A stretch of 64,000 nucleotides of DNA from positions 124,001 to 188,000 of the forward strand of contig NZ_CACSKD010000005.1 in the NCBI RefSeq assembly GCF_902706285.1. Reading direction: 5' to 3'. The DNA is from Rhizobium sp. 18055. Its GTDB lineage: Bacteria; Pseudomonadota; Alphaproteobacteria; Rhizobiales; Rhizobiaceae. Shown in pieces: positions 9,701 to 18,410 of this stretch. The notes under the pieces are model-generated. The model made no database searches, was not told the DNA's origin, and saw only the letters and a list, made by a program, of their open reading frames with translations. Every line of letters starts with the position of its first letter. Position 1 is the first letter of the stretch. Made by a program: the position numbers and the translations under genes.

Positions 9701-10327
9701 TCAGGCGATCTCAAGCGTCACATCGGCAGGACGCCGATTGCCGAGGATCAGGCGGCCGTTCGGCAGGTCGTTCTCGTAGACCTTCTTGGCCGCGTCTTCT
9801 TCGCTCAGCTTGTATCCGCGCCAGCGTTCCCACAAGCGCTCCTCGAGCACTTCGATCGGTGGTGCCAGCATGATCGAATAATCGAACACGCCTTCGAGTT
9901 CGGCCCACTTGCCGAGGCTGAACAGCAGATAGTTGCCTTCGACGATGATGAAGCGGTGGTCGGGCGTGATGGCGCGAGCCGACGCGATCGCCAGTTCGCG
10001 TGAGCGGTCGAAGACCGGCACCAACACCTCCTGGTCGGCCGGGCGGACGGCGCGGATGATGTCGAGGAAGCCGCGGACGTCAAAACTCTCGGGTACGCCC
10101 TTGCGGGCGAGAAGGCCGCGTTCGATGAGGACGGCATTGTCCATATGGAAGCCGTCCATCGGCAGCACTGCTGCGGTTTCGCCGCGGGCGCGCAATGCGT
10201 CGGCGATGTGGTCGGCCATGGTGGATTTGCCGGCGCCGGGCGGGCCGGCAATGGCGATCAGGAAACGCTTACCGTCGCCGGCGCGGGCAATGGCCTCGCC
10301 GGCGATATCTTCGATCGACTTCGTCAT
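9701..10327 (-). CDS. frcK: FrcK-like nucleoside-triphosphate kinase
   Basis: A 208-residue P-loop kinase of the uridine/pantothenate kinase-like superfamily. The Walker A motif GPPGAGKST is at about residue 28, followed by PMDGFHMDN and VEGNYLL, both typical of the group. In Sinorhizobium the equivalent gene sits at the end of the fructose transport operon as frcK. Its ATG overlaps the stop of frcA by 4 bp, implying translational coupling. The phosphate acceptor is not settled by sequence; sugar phosphorylation is inferred from the operon. Confidence 0.82.
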   Translation of the reverse strand: MTKSIEDIAGEAIARAGDGKRFLIAIAGPPGAGKSTMADHIADALRARGETAAVLPMDGFHMDNAVLIERGLLARKGVPESFDVRGFLDIIRAVRPADQEVLVPVFDRSRELAIASARAITPDHRFIIVEGNYLLFSLGKWAELEGVFDYSIMLAPPIEVLEERLWERWRGYKLSEEDAAKKVYENDLPNGRLILGNRRPADVTLEIA

Positions 10328-11106
10328 GCGGCGACCGGCTCCGTGGGAACTGCCTTGGCGCCGGTCATGAAGGCGACGGCGTCCGACATGGTGTATTCCT
10401 TCGGATTGATCACCGTCAAGCGACGGCCGAGCCGGTGGATATGGATGCGGTCGGCGACTTCGAAGACGTGCGGCATGTTGTGCGAGATCAAAACGATCGG
10501 GATGCCGCGCGAGCGCACGTCGAGGATCAGTTCCAGCACCTTGCGGCTTTCCTTGACGCCCAATGCTGCCGTCGGCTCATCGAGGATGATGACCTTCGAG
10601 CCGAAGGCAGCGGCACGCGCCACAGCCACGCCCTGGCGCTGGCCGCCGGAGAGCGTTTCCACCGCCTGGTTGATGTTCTGGATGGTCATCAGACCAAGCT
10701 CGGAGAGTTTTGTCCGCGCCCGGTTTTCCATGGCCGGGCGATCGAGCATGCGGAAGACGCTGCCGAGAACGCCGGGCTTGCGGATCTCGCGGCCGAGGAA
10801 CATGTTGTCGGCGATCGACAGCGCTGGCGACAGAGCCAGGTTCTGGTAGACGGTCTCGATGCCGGCGTCGCGGGCTTCCATGGGAGACTTGAACTGGATC
10901 TGCTTGCCTTCCAGCCGGATCTCGCCCTCATCAGGAATGACGGCACCGGAGATCGCCTTGATCAGCGACGACTTGCCGGCGCCGTTGTCGCCGATGACGG
11001 CGAGGATCTCGCCGGGGTATAGGTCGAAATCGGCATTGTCGAGGGCGGTGACGCGGCCGTAGCGTTTGACCAGACCGCGTGCGTAGAGGATGGGTTCGCT
11101 TGCCAT
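10324..11106 (-). CDS. frcA: Fructose ABC transporter ATP-binding protein
   Basis: A 260-residue single ABC ATPase: Walker A GDNGAGKSS, signature LSGGQRQGVAVARA and Walker B KVIILDEPTAALG. It energises sugar import of the CUT2 class; unlike RbsA-type proteins it has only one nucleotide-binding domain, so it should act as a homodimer. The start at 11106 lies 2 bp after the frcC stop codon. The frame extends 27 codons upstream but that part lies inside frcC. Confidence 0.92.
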   Translation of the reverse strand: MASEPILYARGLVKRYGRVTALDNADFDLYPGEILAVIGDNGAGKSSLIKAISGAVIPDEGEIRLEGKQIQFKSPMEARDAGIETVYQNLALSPALSIADNMFLGREIRKPGVLGSVFRMLDRPAMENRARTKLSELGLMTIQNINQAVETLSGGQRQGVAVARAAAFGSKVIILDEPTAALGVKESRKVLELILDVRSRGIPIVLISHNMPHVFEVADRIHIHRLGRRLTVINPKEYTMSDAVAFMTGAKAVPTEPVAA

Positions 11107-11108
11107 GA

Positions 11109-12173
11109 TTACACCGATACCTTTCTGATCCACTGGTCGATCGCGACTGCGGCAATGATGAGGACGCCCGTCAGCAGCACCTTCCACTGCGGATCGGCGC
11201 CGAGCATGTTGAGGCCCATCGACACGACGCCGACGATCATGGCGCCGAACAGGGTGCCGAGGATGGAGCCGCGGCCGCCGAACAGCGAGATGCCGCCGAT
11301 CACGGTCGCGGTGATGGCCTGCAGATTGTAGTCGGTGACGGCAGAGGACGGCGAAATCGAACCGTTGCGGCCGATCGACACCCAGGCGGCGAAGGCGGCG
11401 ATGACGCCGGAGATCGCGTAGACGGTGAGCAGCACCTTCTTGGTCTGGATGCCGGAGAGCTTGGCCGCTTCGGCATCGTCGCCGACGGCATAGACGTGAC
11501 GGCCCCAGGCAGTGTGATTGAGGACATACCAGAGCACCAGGACCAGGAGAACCATGGCGATGACACCGAGCGTCAGCACGGCTGTGCCGGCCTTGAAGCT
11601 GATGGCGAAGAGGTGCAGCAGGGGTGCCTGCGCATCGACATCGGTATCGCGGATCGTCTCATTGGCGGAATAGATGAAGTTCGTCGCCATGACGATGTTC
11701 CAGGTGCCGAGCGTGACGATGAAGGGCGGCAATCGCATGTAGGCAATGAGGAAACCGTTGAGCAGGCCACAGAGGCCACCGGCGACCATACCGGCAAGCA
11801 CCGCGATCGGGGCCGGAATGCCGTAGGTGACGGCACAGTTGCCCATGATGACGGCCGAGATGACCATGATGACGCCGATCGACAGATCGATGCCGGCGGT
11901 CAGGATCACCAGCGTCTGCGCGGCGCCGAGAATGCCGACGATGGCGATCTGCTGCAGGATGAGCGTCAGCGTGTAGGACGAGAAGAACCGCCCGCCGATC
12001 GCCAGACCGAAGATCACGATCGACAGCACCAGCACGATCAACGGCACGGCGGCCGGCGTCGAGTGCAGGAAGTGCTGGGCGCGCTTCAGAAGTGAGACAT
12101 CCTGGGTGTCGAAGGAGGCGACGCTCTTGTCGCTGCCGTCGAGGACCCGTTCGAATTCCTGTGATCCGGTCAT
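11109..12173 (-). CDS. frcC: Fructose ABC transporter permease
   Basis: A 354-residue CUT2-family permease with about ten membrane helices beginning near residue 35 (AAVPLIVLVLSIVIFG). The region ILTAGIDLSIGVIM and the C-terminal GGISLFGGRGSILGT are typical of ribose/fructose permeases of this group. The start at 12173 has a strong site, GAGGAGGAACA. The 169-bp spacer to frcB contains a strong hairpin. It forms the membrane channel of the fructose/monosaccharide importer. Confidence 0.92.
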   Translation of the reverse strand: MTGSQEFERVLDGSDKSVASFDTQDVSLLKRAQHFLHSTPAAVPLIVLVLSIVIFGLAIGGRFFSSYTLTLILQQIAIVGILGAAQTLVILTAGIDLSIGVIMVISAVIMGNCAVTYGIPAPIAVLAGMVAGGLCGLLNGFLIAYMRLPPFIVTLGTWNIVMATNFIYSANETIRDTDVDAQAPLLHLFAISFKAGTAVLTLGVIAMVLLVLVLWYVLNHTAWGRHVYAVGDDAEAAKLSGIQTKKVLLTVYAISGVIAAFAAWVSIGRNGSISPSSAVTDYNLQAITATVIGGISLFGGRGSILGTLFGAMIVGVVSMGLNMLGADPQWKVLLTGVLIIAAVAIDQWIRKVSV

Positions 12174-12281
12174 TGTTCCTCCTCCGCTTTCGCGCCGAAC
12201 CGCGCGCGGAAAGCCAGCGCCCATGTGGCTCCGGTCTTCATATGCCGGTTTCTGGGGCAGCAGCTGATGGTCGTTGGGAAC

Positions 12282-12308
12282 GCGGCCGGGGAGGAGTTCC
12301 CCGGCCGC
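12282..12308 (-). promoter_or_regulatory. Hairpin between frcB and frcC (mRNA processing/stability)
   Basis: GCGGCCGGGGA (12282-12292) and TCCCCGGCCGC (12298-12308) form a perfect 11-bp stem with a 5-nt loop, just after the frcB stop on the transcribed strand. No T-run follows, so it is more likely a stabilising 3' end or partial attenuator that lets frcB mRNA outnumber frcCAK than a full terminator. Confidence 0.7.
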
Positions 12309-12342
12309 CATTTACCTTGGCTTGGCAGCTAGTTGTCGAGGC

Positions 12343-13368
12343 TTAGCCCCAGCACTTGGCCGTGCCTTCCTTGACGTCGATCGACTTGACGCCGGAGACG
12401 GGCTTGTCGGTGACCAGCGAAACGCCGGTGTCGAAGAAGGACTTGCCTTCGGTCGGCTTCGGCTTCTCGCCGCCATCAGCGAACTTCTTGATCGCTTCGA
12501 CGCCGAGGGCCGCCATCATCAGCGGATACTGCTGCGAGGTGGCACCGATGACGCCATCGGCAACCGACTTGACGCCCGGGCAACCGCCGTCAACCGAGAC
12601 GATCAGCACGTTCTTTTCCATGCCGACAGCCTTCAGCGCCTGGTAGGCACCGACAGCGGCCGGTTCGTTGATCGTGTGGATGACGTTGATGCCTGGGTCC
12701 TTCTGGAGAAGGTTTTCCATGGCCTTGCGGCCGCCTTCTTCATTGCCGTTGGTGACGTCGTGGCCGACGATGCGGGCATCATCCTCGTCGCCGATCTTGT
12801 TCGGGTCCTTGGGGTCGATACCGAAGCCCATCATGAAGCCCTGGTCGCGCAAAACGTCGACGGATGGCTGCGACGGGGTCAGATCGAGGAAGCCGACCTT
12901 GGCGTCCTTGGCCTTGTCGCCCATGGTTTCCTTGGCCCACTGGCCGATCAGCTTGCCGGCAAGCAGGTTGTCGGTGGCAAACGTCGCATCGGCAGAATCG
13001 GCCGGCTCCAGCGGGGTGTCGAGCGCGATGACCAGGAGGCCGGCATCACGAGCCTTCTTGACCGCAGGAACGATGCCCTTGGTGTCGGATGCAGCAATCA
13101 GGATGCCCTTGGCGCCATCGGCAATGCAGCTTTCGATCGCGGCAACCTGGCTTTCGCTATCACCATCGATCTTGCCGGCGTAGGACTTCAGCGTGACGCC
13201 GAGTTCCTTGGCCTTGGCCGTCGCACCTTCCTTCATCTTGACGAAGAAGGGGTTGGTGTCGGTCTTGGTGATGAGGCAGGCGGACACGTCCGCGGCCTTT
13301 GCAGGCGCCGAGAAGGCGACGCCGAGAGCAAGCGCGGCGAGCGCTGCGGAAAGAACTGATTTCTTCAT
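12343..13368 (-). CDS. frcB: Fructose ABC transporter periplasmic binding protein
   Basis: A 341-residue periplasmic binding protein of the ribose/fructose (CUT2) family. It starts with a Sec signal peptide ([20 protein letters not shown], cleavage probably after AKA near residue 25) followed by [19 protein letters not shown]. The family's hinge motif appears as [12 protein letters not shown]. The start follows GGGAGGAG. As first gene of frcBCAK it should deliver fructose and possibly other monosaccharides to FrcC. Confidence 0.93.
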   Translation of the reverse strand: MKKSVLSAALAALALGVAFSAPAKAADVSACLITKTDTNPFFVKMKEGATAKAKELGVTLKSYAGKIDGDSESQVAAIESCIADGAKGILIAASDTKGIVPAVKKARDAGLLVIALDTPLEPADSADATFATDNLLAGKLIGQWAKETMGDKAKDAKVGFLDLTPSQPSVDVLRDQGFMMGFGIDPKDPNKIGDEDDARIVGHDVTNGNEEGGRKAMENLLQKDPGINVIHTINEPAAVGAYQALKAVGMEKNVLIVSVDGGCPGVKSVADGVIGATSQQYPLMMAALGVEAIKKFADGGEKPKPTEGKSFFDTGVSLVTDKPVSGVKSIDVKEGTAKCWG

Positions 13369-13489
13369 ATACTCCTCCCAGAGTGTAGCCGATCCGCCCC
13401 ATGGCTAGACCGGAATTGACGAGCACGAACACCGTCTTCAAAGTTCGCCGATGGCTTCCCCCAAGCCGTTTCGTGCTGTTCACAGCGCT

Positions 13490-13519
13490 AATTAAGAGGG
13501 AAAGAAATTCGCTTGTCAA
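13490..13519 (-). promoter_or_regulatory. Candidate sigma-70 promoter of frcB operon
   Basis: Read on the minus strand, TTGACA (13514-13519) is followed after 18 bp by TTAATT (13490-13495). The -35 is a perfect consensus. The start would lie near 13483, giving a leader of about 115 nt. Confidence 0.5.
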
Positions 13520-13534
13520 TAAATAAATCCAATT

Positions 13535-13547
13535 GAATTATTAATTC
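13535..13547. promoter_or_regulatory. Inverted repeat, candidate FrcR operator
   Basis: GAATTATTAATTC has 6-bp arms around one central base. It lies between the divergent frcB and frcR starts, about 15 bp upstream of the frcB -35 box, in an AT-rich patch. A ROK repressor such as FrcR is the obvious candidate to bind here. Confidence 0.45.
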
Positions 13548-13603
13548 GATGTGGCATGCTCCAGGAAAATAGCGCATAGGCCGATCAATGGGAGGAGTGG
13601 CCA

Positions 13604-14851
13604 ATGTCGTCCATGAGAGGTCCGGTTCATACGCCGGCCCAGCTGCCGAACGTCAGTCCGGCAGGCGGCGCGAACCAGGTTCGGGTGCGCGCCTATAACG
13701 AGCGACTGGTGCTGTCGCTGGTGCGTCTTCATGGCGCCCAGTCGAAGGCGGATGTTGCGCGCCGTACCGGTCTTTCGGCGCAAACGGTCTCGGTGATCAT
13801 GCGGGTTCTGGAGAAGGAAGGGCTGCTGTCGCGCGGCGAGCCCGTTCGCGGCCGTGTCGGCCAGCCGTCGATCCCGATGCGGCTCAATCCGGATGCCGTC
13901 TATTCGTTCGGGGTGAAGATGGGCCGGCGCAGCGCCGATCTGGTGCTGATGGATTTCGTCGGCAAGATCCGCATGCAACTGCATGTGACTTACGCCTATC
14001 CGCTACCCGAAGAGTTTCTCGATTTCATCGTGTCCGGCATCAAGGAGCTGGAAAGCCGGCTCACCGCCGAAGAGCGCGGACGGATCGCCGGGCTTGGCAT
14101 CGCCGCACCGTTCGAACTCTGGAACTGGGAAGAGGAAGTGGGCTCGCCGAAGGGCGCCATGGACGTGTGGCGGGACTTCGACCTGCATGCGGAAGTCGCC
14201 GCCAGCGTCCCCTACCCCGTCTATCTGCAGAACGACGCGACCAGCGCCTGTGGCGCGGAGCTTGTCTTCGGCGTCGGCCCGTCGCATCCCGATTTCGTTT
14301 ATTTCTTCATCGGCTCGTTCATCGGCGGCGGCATCGTGCTGAACTCGGCGATCTTTTCCGGGCGGACCGGAACGGCCGGCGCCATCGGCCCGCTGCCGGT
14401 GCGTGGCAAGAATGGCGAGACGCTGCAGCTGCTCGAGGTGGCATCGATCTTCGTGCTCGAAAACATGCTGCGCGAACGCGGCATCGACCCCGAGCCGCTA
14501 TGGTATTCCGCCGACGACTGGATCGATTTCGGCGAGCCGCTGGAGATTTGGATCCAGGATACGGCAAAGGCGCTGGCGCAGGCAATCGTCGCCGCCGCCT
14601 CGATCATCGACTTCAGCGCAGCCGTGATCGATGGCGGTTTTCCCGGCTGGGTGCGCGAGCGGATCGTCCAGGCGACGATTTTCGAGGCCGACAATCTCGA
14701 CCTGCAGGGCGTCGTCATGCCCGACATCATGGAGGGTGCGGTCGGCGCCCATGCGCGCGCCATCGGCGGCGCCAGCCTGCCGATCTTTGCCCGCTACCTC
14801 ACAGACCAGAACGTACTCTTCAAGGAGGTCGAGAATGCTGAAGGGACTTAA
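13604..14851 (+). CDS. frcR: ROK-family transcriptional regulator of fructose uptake
   Basis: A 415-residue ROK protein. Residues 25-80 form a MarR-like winged helix (SKADVARRTGLSAQTVSVIM) and the rest is the ROK sugar-kinase-like domain. A loop typical of ROK repressors, ending in FIGSFIGGGIVLNSAIFSG, is present. The start has GGGAGGAG upstream. Transcribed away from frcB, it should repress frcBCAK and respond to a sugar or sugar phosphate. It overlaps the next gene by 17 bp. Confidence 0.85.
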   Translation: MSSMRGPVHTPAQLPNVSPAGGANQVRVRAYNERLVLSLVRLHGAQSKADVARRTGLSAQTVSVIMRVLEKEGLLSRGEPVRGRVGQPSIPMRLNPDAVYSFGVKMGRRSADLVLMDFVGKIRMQLHVTYAYPLPEEFLDFIVSGIKELESRLTAEERGRIAGLGIAAPFELWNWEEEVGSPKGAMDVWRDFDLHAEVAASVPYPVYLQNDATSACGAELVFGVGPSHPDFVYFFIGSFIGGGIVLNSAIFSGRTGTAGAIGPLPVRGKNGETLQLLEVASIFVLENMLRERGIDPEPLWYSADDWIDFGEPLEIWIQDTAKALAQAIVAAASIIDFSAAVIDGGFPGWVRERIVQATIFEADNLDLQGVVMPDIMEGAVGAHARAIGGASLPIFARYLTDQNVLFKEVENAEGT

Positions 14852-15311
14852 TCCGCTGCTGAGCCCGGAGCTGCTGTCGACGCTGCGGGCCATGGGTCAC
14901 GGCGACGAGATCGCCATCGTCGATGGCAATTATCCCGGCCTCGAGGATGCCCGGCGGCTGATCCGGCTTGATGGCCACGGCGTCATCGCGGTTCTCGATG
15001 CGGTGCTGAGCGTGTTGCCGATCGATGATTTCGTGCAGGATGCGATCTTCCGCTCGACCGTCAAGGCCGAGCGCGACAAGCTCGATCCTGTCCACGAGGA
15101 GATGATCGATTGCTGCGCCCGGCATGAGCCGCACCGGCAGGTGGTGCCGCTCATCGGCCACGACTTCTATAGCAGGGTGCGCGCCGCACACGCGCTGATC
15201 CAGACCAGCGAGCCGCGGCTTTATGCCAACATCATCCTGCGCAAGGGGGTGATCCACCCCGAGAAGAGAAGCGACCACGGCAAGGCCGCGATCGATCCGT
15301 TCACCTACTGA
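14835..15311 (+). CDS. FucU/RbsD-family sugar mutarotase
   Basis: A 158-residue protein of the RbsD/FucU family, which interconverts anomers of pyranose/furanose sugars. Visible family features are MGHGDEIAIVDGNYPG near the N-terminus and the C-terminal YANIILRKGVI. It starts inside the frcR 3' end (17-bp overlap) with AAGGAGGTCGAG as ribosome site, so it is translated with frcR. A sugar mutarotase beside a monosaccharide importer suggests it speeds supply of the anomer used inside the cell. Confidence 0.85.
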   Translation: MLKGLNPLLSPELLSTLRAMGHGDEIAIVDGNYPGLEDARRLIRLDGHGVIAVLDAVLSVLPIDDFVQDAIFRSTVKAERDKLDPVHEEMIDCCARHEPHRQVVPLIGHDFYSRVRAAHALIQTSEPRLYANIILRKGVIHPEKRSDHGKAAIDPFTY

Positions 15312-15323
15312 GGCGCCGGAGCG

Positions 15324-16361
15324 TCAGATCTCGCCGGCCAGCGGCCCCCAGACATCGGTGAGCGCAAAGCCGCCCGGATGCGGATCGAACGGATCGAGCG
15401 CCACCTGCGACAGGCCGAAGGTGAAGCCGCGGCCTGTTATCGTCGGGATGACGGCGGGGCGACCGGCAACGGTCGTTTCGGCCAGAAGGCCGACTTCGAA
15501 TTCCGAACCGATGATCGAGCGCGATTTGAAGACATCGCCGACCCTGGCCTTGCCGCGCGCATGCAGCGCCGCGAGATTTGCGGAGCTGCCGGTGCCGCAG
15601 GGCGAACGATCCGCCCGACCCGGCCACATGGTGGTGCAGGTGCGCACGGTGCCATCGGCTTCGAGATCGCGGAACATCACGTAGGCAACGCCCGAGATCG
15701 CCGCGATCTCCGGATGCACCACCTCAATGCTGCGATTGACCTGTTCCTTGAGCACCATGCCGGCCTGAACAAGGGCTGCGGCGTTGGATTTCTCGATCCT
15801 CAAGCCGATCTGGCCGACATCGACGAGCGCGTAGAAGACGCCGCCATAGCAGATGTCTGCCTTGATCCTTCCCCATTGCTGCGTGTCGATCTCGACATCC
15901 AGCTCGTGCACGAAGGACGGCACCATGGTGAGCTTGACCTTCTCGCAGCGCCCGTCGCGGCACGTCGCCGTCGCCTTGACGAGGCCGGCCGCGGTTTCGA
16001 GCGTGACGATGGTTTCCGGCTCCTGCATCTCGACGATACCGGATTCGAGCAGGGCCGTGGTGACGCAGATCGAGTTCGAGCCTGAGCTTGCATGCGCCTG
16101 ATCGGGCTGCAGGATGATGAAGGCGGCGTCGGCGTCCGGGTGCTTGGCCGGCAGCAGCAGATTGACGGAGCCGATCGGCGCTCCCCGGGGCTCCAGGCAC
16201 AGGAAGCGGCGAAGCTCGTGGCCCTTCGGATCGGTGTTCAGCCAATGCAGCTGTTCCGCAACCGTGTTGCCCGGGATCTTCGGAACGCCGCCGATGGCGA
16301 CTTTTCCGATTTCACCCTCGGCGTGAACATCCAGAAGCTGGATCGTGCGCTTCCATCTCAT
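15324..16361 (-). CDS. Proline racemase family, probable 4-hydroxyproline 2-epimerase
   Basis: A 345-residue member of the proline racemase family. The second catalytic cysteine is in SPCGTGSSANLAALHA. At the first site the usual Cys-Gly-His is replaced by Ser (SSGSNSICV), giving a Ser/Cys pair. Within the family this pair is known from 4-hydroxyproline epimerases, which convert trans-4-hydroxy-L-proline to cis-4-hydroxy-D-proline. The next gene, a FAD D-amino-acid oxidoreductase, is the expected following step. The ATG at 16361 with GGAGA upstream is preferred over a GTG at 16373. Confidence 0.8.
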   Translation of the reverse strand: MRWKRTIQLLDVHAEGEIGKVAIGGVPKIPGNTVAEQLHWLNTDPKGHELRRFLCLEPRGAPIGSVNLLLPAKHPDADAAFIILQPDQAHASSGSNSICVTTALLESGIVEMQEPETIVTLETAAGLVKATATCRDGRCEKVKLTMVPSFVHELDVEIDTQQWGRIKADICYGGVFYALVDVGQIGLRIEKSNAAALVQAGMVLKEQVNRSIEVVHPEIAAISGVAYVMFRDLEADGTVRTCTTMWPGRADRSPCGTGSSANLAALHARGKARVGDVFKSRSIIGSEFEVGLLAETTVAGRPAVIPTITGRGFTFGLSQVALDPFDPHPGGFALTDVWGPLAGEI

Positions 16362-16432
16362 CTGATTCTCCACTCATCGGTATCGCGCGATACGAGGACC
16401 ATTGCTCCTGCGTATCCGGAGGCTGTTGTCTG

Positions 16433-17677
16433 CTAGTAGCGGTCGATCCGGAACGGTGCCATCTCGACGCTTGGCTTGCGCCCTGTGACCATGTCGGCGA
16501 CCAGCTGCGCTGTCGTGGCCGAATAGGTCAGGCCGAGGTGGCCGTGACCGGTCGCGTACCAGACGCCGGGCATTTTCGAAGATGGCGAGATGATCGGGAT
16601 CGTGTCGGGAAGCGACGGACGATGGCCCATCCATTCCGTGGCTTCCTCAACCTTCAAGCCCGGCACAGCGCGCTGTGCGTGGCGGACGAGCACCCGGGCC
16701 CGGCGGAAATCGGGCGCTGCATCAAGGCCTGCAAGCTCGACATTGCCGCCGACGCGGATACCGCCTGCTGTGGGCGTGATCATGAAGGCGCGGTGCGGCC
16801 AGATGACCGAATGGCGCATCGAGACGCCGGGGCGCATGATCTGCGTGTGATAGCCGCGCTCGGTTTCAAGCGGGATCGGCTCGCCGAGCTTTTCGGCAAG
16901 GAAGCGGGTGTGGACGCCGGCGGCAAGCACGACGGAGCCGACAGTGATGCGCTCGCCGTTTTCGAGCAGAACGACGGAGCTGCCGTCACCGGTCTTTTCG
17001 ACGTTGCGGACAGCGCCCGAGACAAAGGTCGCACCGAGTGCGCGGGCGGCATCGGCGAGCTTGACGACCAGCTGATAGGGATCGCGGATCGTCTTGTTGT
17101 CGGGCAGCAGCACCGCCTTGGCGATCGATGGCGACAGCGCCGGCTCGATGGCCTGAATGTCGCCGCCGCTCAGGACATCGAAATCGAGGCCGTAGCGGCG
17201 CATGAAATCGATATGGCCGCGATCGCCTGCGAATTCGGCTTCGGTCTCGTAGATCGCCAGGCAACCCTCATCGCTCATCAGCTCAGGCGCGCCGATGACG
17301 CCAAGCATGGCGCGGACATCTGCGAGCGCCTGATTGGAGAGGCTCATCCCCGCATCCTCGATGGCGCGAAGGCGCGCCGGACGGCCAGCGGCGATGAAGC
17401 GCAGGAACCAGGGAGCCACCTTCAGCGCATAGGCGGGGCGCAGCCAGACGGGGCCTTCCGGATCGAGCAGCCAGCGGGGGATCTTGCGCCAGGTGCTGGG
17501 GCCGGAACCGGCGGCGAAATCGAGCGCGATGCTGGCCAAATTACCGTAGGAGGTGCCGCGTCCGGGCTCTCCCTTGTCGATCATCGTGACCTGCAGACCG
17601 CGGCGCTGCAATTCCAGCGCAATTGCCGCACCGATGACGCCTGAACCGACAACCGCGACCGTCTTCTTCTCATCCAT
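16433..17677 (-). CDS. FAD-dependent D-amino-acid oxidoreductase (DadA-like)
   Basis: A 414-residue DAO-fold flavoprotein. The N-terminal dinucleotide motif VVGSGVIGAAIALEL is followed by RG-type FAD contacts, and the C-terminus contains GVWYATGHGHLGLTYSATT, typical of DadA-like dehydrogenases. It probably oxidises cis-4-hydroxy-D-proline made by the epimerase encoded 72 bp downstream on the same strand. An alternative ATG lies five codons upstream at 17692; neither has a strong ribosome site. Later pathway genes are not in the window. Confidence 0.8.
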   Translation of the reverse strand: MDEKKTVAVVGSGVIGAAIALELQRRGLQVTMIDKGEPGRGTSYGNLASIALDFAAGSGPSTWRKIPRWLLDPEGPVWLRPAYALKVAPWFLRFIAAGRPARLRAIEDAGMSLSNQALADVRAMLGVIGAPELMSDEGCLAIYETEAEFAGDRGHIDFMRRYGLDFDVLSGGDIQAIEPALSPSIAKAVLLPDNKTIRDPYQLVVKLADAARALGATFVSGAVRNVEKTGDGSSVVLLENGERITVGSVVLAAGVHTRFLAEKLGEPIPLETERGYHTQIMRPGVSMRHSVIWPHRAFMITPTAGGIRVGGNVELAGLDAAPDFRRARVLVRHAQRAVPGLKVEEATEWMGHRPSLPDTIPIISPSSKMPGVWYATGHGHLGLTYSATTAQLVADMVTGRKPSVEMAPFRIDRY

Positions 17678-17724
17678 TATGCCACCACTCATCACGGTGG
17701 AGGGCCCAGCCACCGGCTACCATG

Positions 17725-17734
17725 TGATATATCA
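17725..17734. promoter_or_regulatory. Short palindrome upstream of hydroxyproline genes
   Basis: TGATATATCA lies about 50 bp before the oxidoreductase start in an AT-rich patch. Such a site would suit a GntR/FadR-type regulator, but no such regulator is encoded nearby, so this is only a candidate. Confidence 0.3.
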
Positions 17735-17874
17735 GAATATGTGCCATTTCCATCTGAATTTTCGCTCCCCCTCTCCCTGCCCGGCGATGGGAATCGCAAC
17801 AGACCCGACCGTGAAACTTTCTGACAGCTGCCGACGTTTATCGCAACGGAGTTTGCAACATAGGACTATGAGCC

Positions 17875-18258
17875 ATGAAGGTCTTGCCCGGCGTTTTGCT
17901 TTCGATCACCCTGCTCTCGCCGTCCCTCGCAAGTGCCGGCGCGCTTGCAGAAGATGCGATACGCCGCGACATCATCGGCAGGACCATCTACCTCGCCACC
18001 CCGCTCGGCGGCGAATTGCCGCTCAACTACCACACGTCAGGCATCGTCGATGGCAACGGCCAGGCAATCGGCCTCGGAAAATTCTTCAAGCCTGATGACG
18101 AGGGCAAATGGTGGATCGAGGCAAACCGGCTCTGCCAGAAATTCAACACCTGGTACGACGGTGCGCCAATGTGTTTCGCGCTTGAAGCCGCCGGCCCGGG
18201 CAAGGTCAAATGGACGCGCGACAACGGCGAGACCGGCGTGGCGCGGATTGGCGACTGA
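17875..18258 (+). CDS. Small secreted protein, DUF995-like
   Basis: A 127-residue protein with a Sec signal peptide (MKVLPGVLLSITLLSPSLASA) and a mature part of about 105 residues. The pattern GKWWIEANRLCQKFNTWYDGAPMCF, with two cysteines likely to form a disulfide and several aromatic residues, resembles DUF995-type periplasmic proteins of rhizobia. It has no assigned function. The ribosome site is weak. It stands alone, convergent with the small RNA on the opposite strand. Confidence 0.6.
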   Translation: MKVLPGVLLSITLLSPSLASAGALAEDAIRRDIIGRTIYLATPLGGELPLNYHTSGIVDGNGQAIGLGKFFKPDDEGKWWIEANRLCQKFNTWYDGAPMCFALEAAGPGKVKWTRDNGETGVARIGD

Positions 18259-18279
18259 GGATTTGACGGGTGCTTAAAT

Positions 18280-18410
18280 GGAAAAGAGCCCGGCGCGGGA
18301 GGAGGTGCGCCAGGCTCTTGATCCTGACTGACAACTGGGAGGAGGAGTGCTGTCAGTCCGATGAAGGAGCGCTGGGAGGAGGAGTGCGCTGCCTTCGAGG
18401 GGATAGATAG
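18280..18410 (-). ncRNA. Small RNA with three anti-Shine-Dalgarno hairpin loops (cuckoo/CcsR-like)
   Basis: On the minus strand three consecutive stem-loops each expose CCTCCTCCC. In transcript order: 18395-18364 (loop motif 18382-18374); 18358-18326, a perfect 8-bp stem GACTGACA/TGTCAGTC (motif 18345-18337); and 18319-18284, a 12-bp stem with one mismatch (motif 18305-18297), followed by TTTTCC as a terminator-like end. This matches the design of alphaproteobacterial cuckoo, CcsR and alpha-r-type RNAs, whose CCUCCUCCC loops are anti-Shine-Dalgarno. The 5' end is not defined; 18410 is an estimate. No DUF1127 gene, often cotranscribed with CcsR RNAs, is present. Confidence 0.75.
18284..18319 (-). 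terminator. Terminator-like third hairpin of the small RNA
   Basis: AAGAGCC/GGCTCTT and GGCGC/GCGCC arms, separated by one C-A mismatch, form the last stem, with TTTTCC continuing on the minus strand. Its loop also carries CCTCCTCCC, so the terminator doubles as an anti-Shine-Dalgarno loop. Confidence 0.65.
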
